Shown here piece after piece: positions 63,937 to 64,000 of a stretch of 64,000 bases of DNA. The number at the start of each line of letters is the position of its first letter. The stretch's first letter is position 1. Under the pieces are notes generated by a model, which saw only the letters and a program-made list of their open reading frames with translations, ran no database searches and was not told the origin of the DNA. Origin of the DNA: Agapetus fuscipes (taxonomy: Eukaryota; Arthropoda; Insecta; Trichoptera; Glossosomatidae); contig OX637353.1 of NCBI GenBank assembly GCA_951799405.1, positions 3,782,001 through 3,846,000 on the forward strand, given 5' to 3'. A program made the translations under genes and the position numbers.

Positions 63937-64000
63937 GTAAGTAAATCCTGTCTTTCTATAATCGTGCTGTAGCCAAATCTAGCCCAATGGTCCGAGCGGC

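Overview
The window looks like nuclear DNA of an insect, most probably a moth or butterfly. It is AT-rich, has spliced genes with GT-AG introns, and is crowded with transposable elements. The GTAGGTACCTAC-type motifs and the LINE, SINE and Helitron types are what I associate with Lepidoptera; no marker fixes the species. One gene is fully resolvable: MAK16 (eight coding exons, 45008-52959, + strand), a nucleolar 60S-ribosome assembly factor. A second possible gene shows two phase-compatible exons (56688-56920 and 63644-63936). A broken C2H2 zinc-finger reading frame lies at 36633-36951. Almost everything else is mobile or repetitive. Family names used here are mine. SINE-A: a unit of about 250 bp that starts TTCCTTGACTTATAGG and ends in TTAGATTAGA-type tails; it is also the 3' end of LINE-A. 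SINE-B: a tRNA-headed SINE that in two copies is preceded by a 5S rRNA-like segment. SINE-C: a second tRNA-headed SINE. Helitron-1: 5' TCTTATATAT, 3' hairpin plus CTAG. Harb-1: TIR GGCTCAGTTTAGACAC. Layout: 0-3 kb SINE/LINE debris and a + strand Helitron-1; 3-9.3 kb SINE copies, a pair of piggyBac-like MITEs with TTAA sites, a hAT-like MITE with an 8-bp duplication and an inverted minisatellite; 9.8-15.8 kb Helitron and SINE fragments, including the 5S-tRNA chimeric SINE; 15.8-21.5 kb three head-to-tail Helitrons on the minus strand. From 21.5 to 42.5 kb three elements with inverted repeats lie in a row: IR-1 (arms 21567-22205 and 28273-29030) holding a Jockey/CR1-type non-LTR retrotransposon whose ORF2 is split by Harb-1; IR-2 (29220-32328) whose interior is a satellite of about 170 bp arranged head to head; and IR-3 (arms of about 950 bp, 32514-33459 and 41499-42470) holding SINEs, the zinc-finger frame and LINE-A split by a 3158-bp TIR insertion. 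From 42.5 to 44.9 kb come a Helitron end, a tandem SINE-A array running into a 200-N gap, and an RNase H-bearing LINE end that stops about 150 bp before the MAK16 start codon. MAK16 follows, with TEs in most of its introns. A (ATCT)n array of about 510 bp, more SINEs, a minisatellite and a palindrome with hammerhead-ribozyme-like motifs occupy 53-58 kb. From 59 to 64 kb is lower in recognisable repeats and ends with a GC-rich exon. The genes do not form an operon or pathway; the interest lies in element nesting (SINE in SINE, MITE in SINE, MITE in LINE ORF2, TIR element in LINE, LINE beside an inverted-repeat arm), in the chimeric SINE, in directly abutted Helitrons and in the ribozyme-like motifs. 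All boundaries were read by eye; copy counts and alignments would need computation to be exact.
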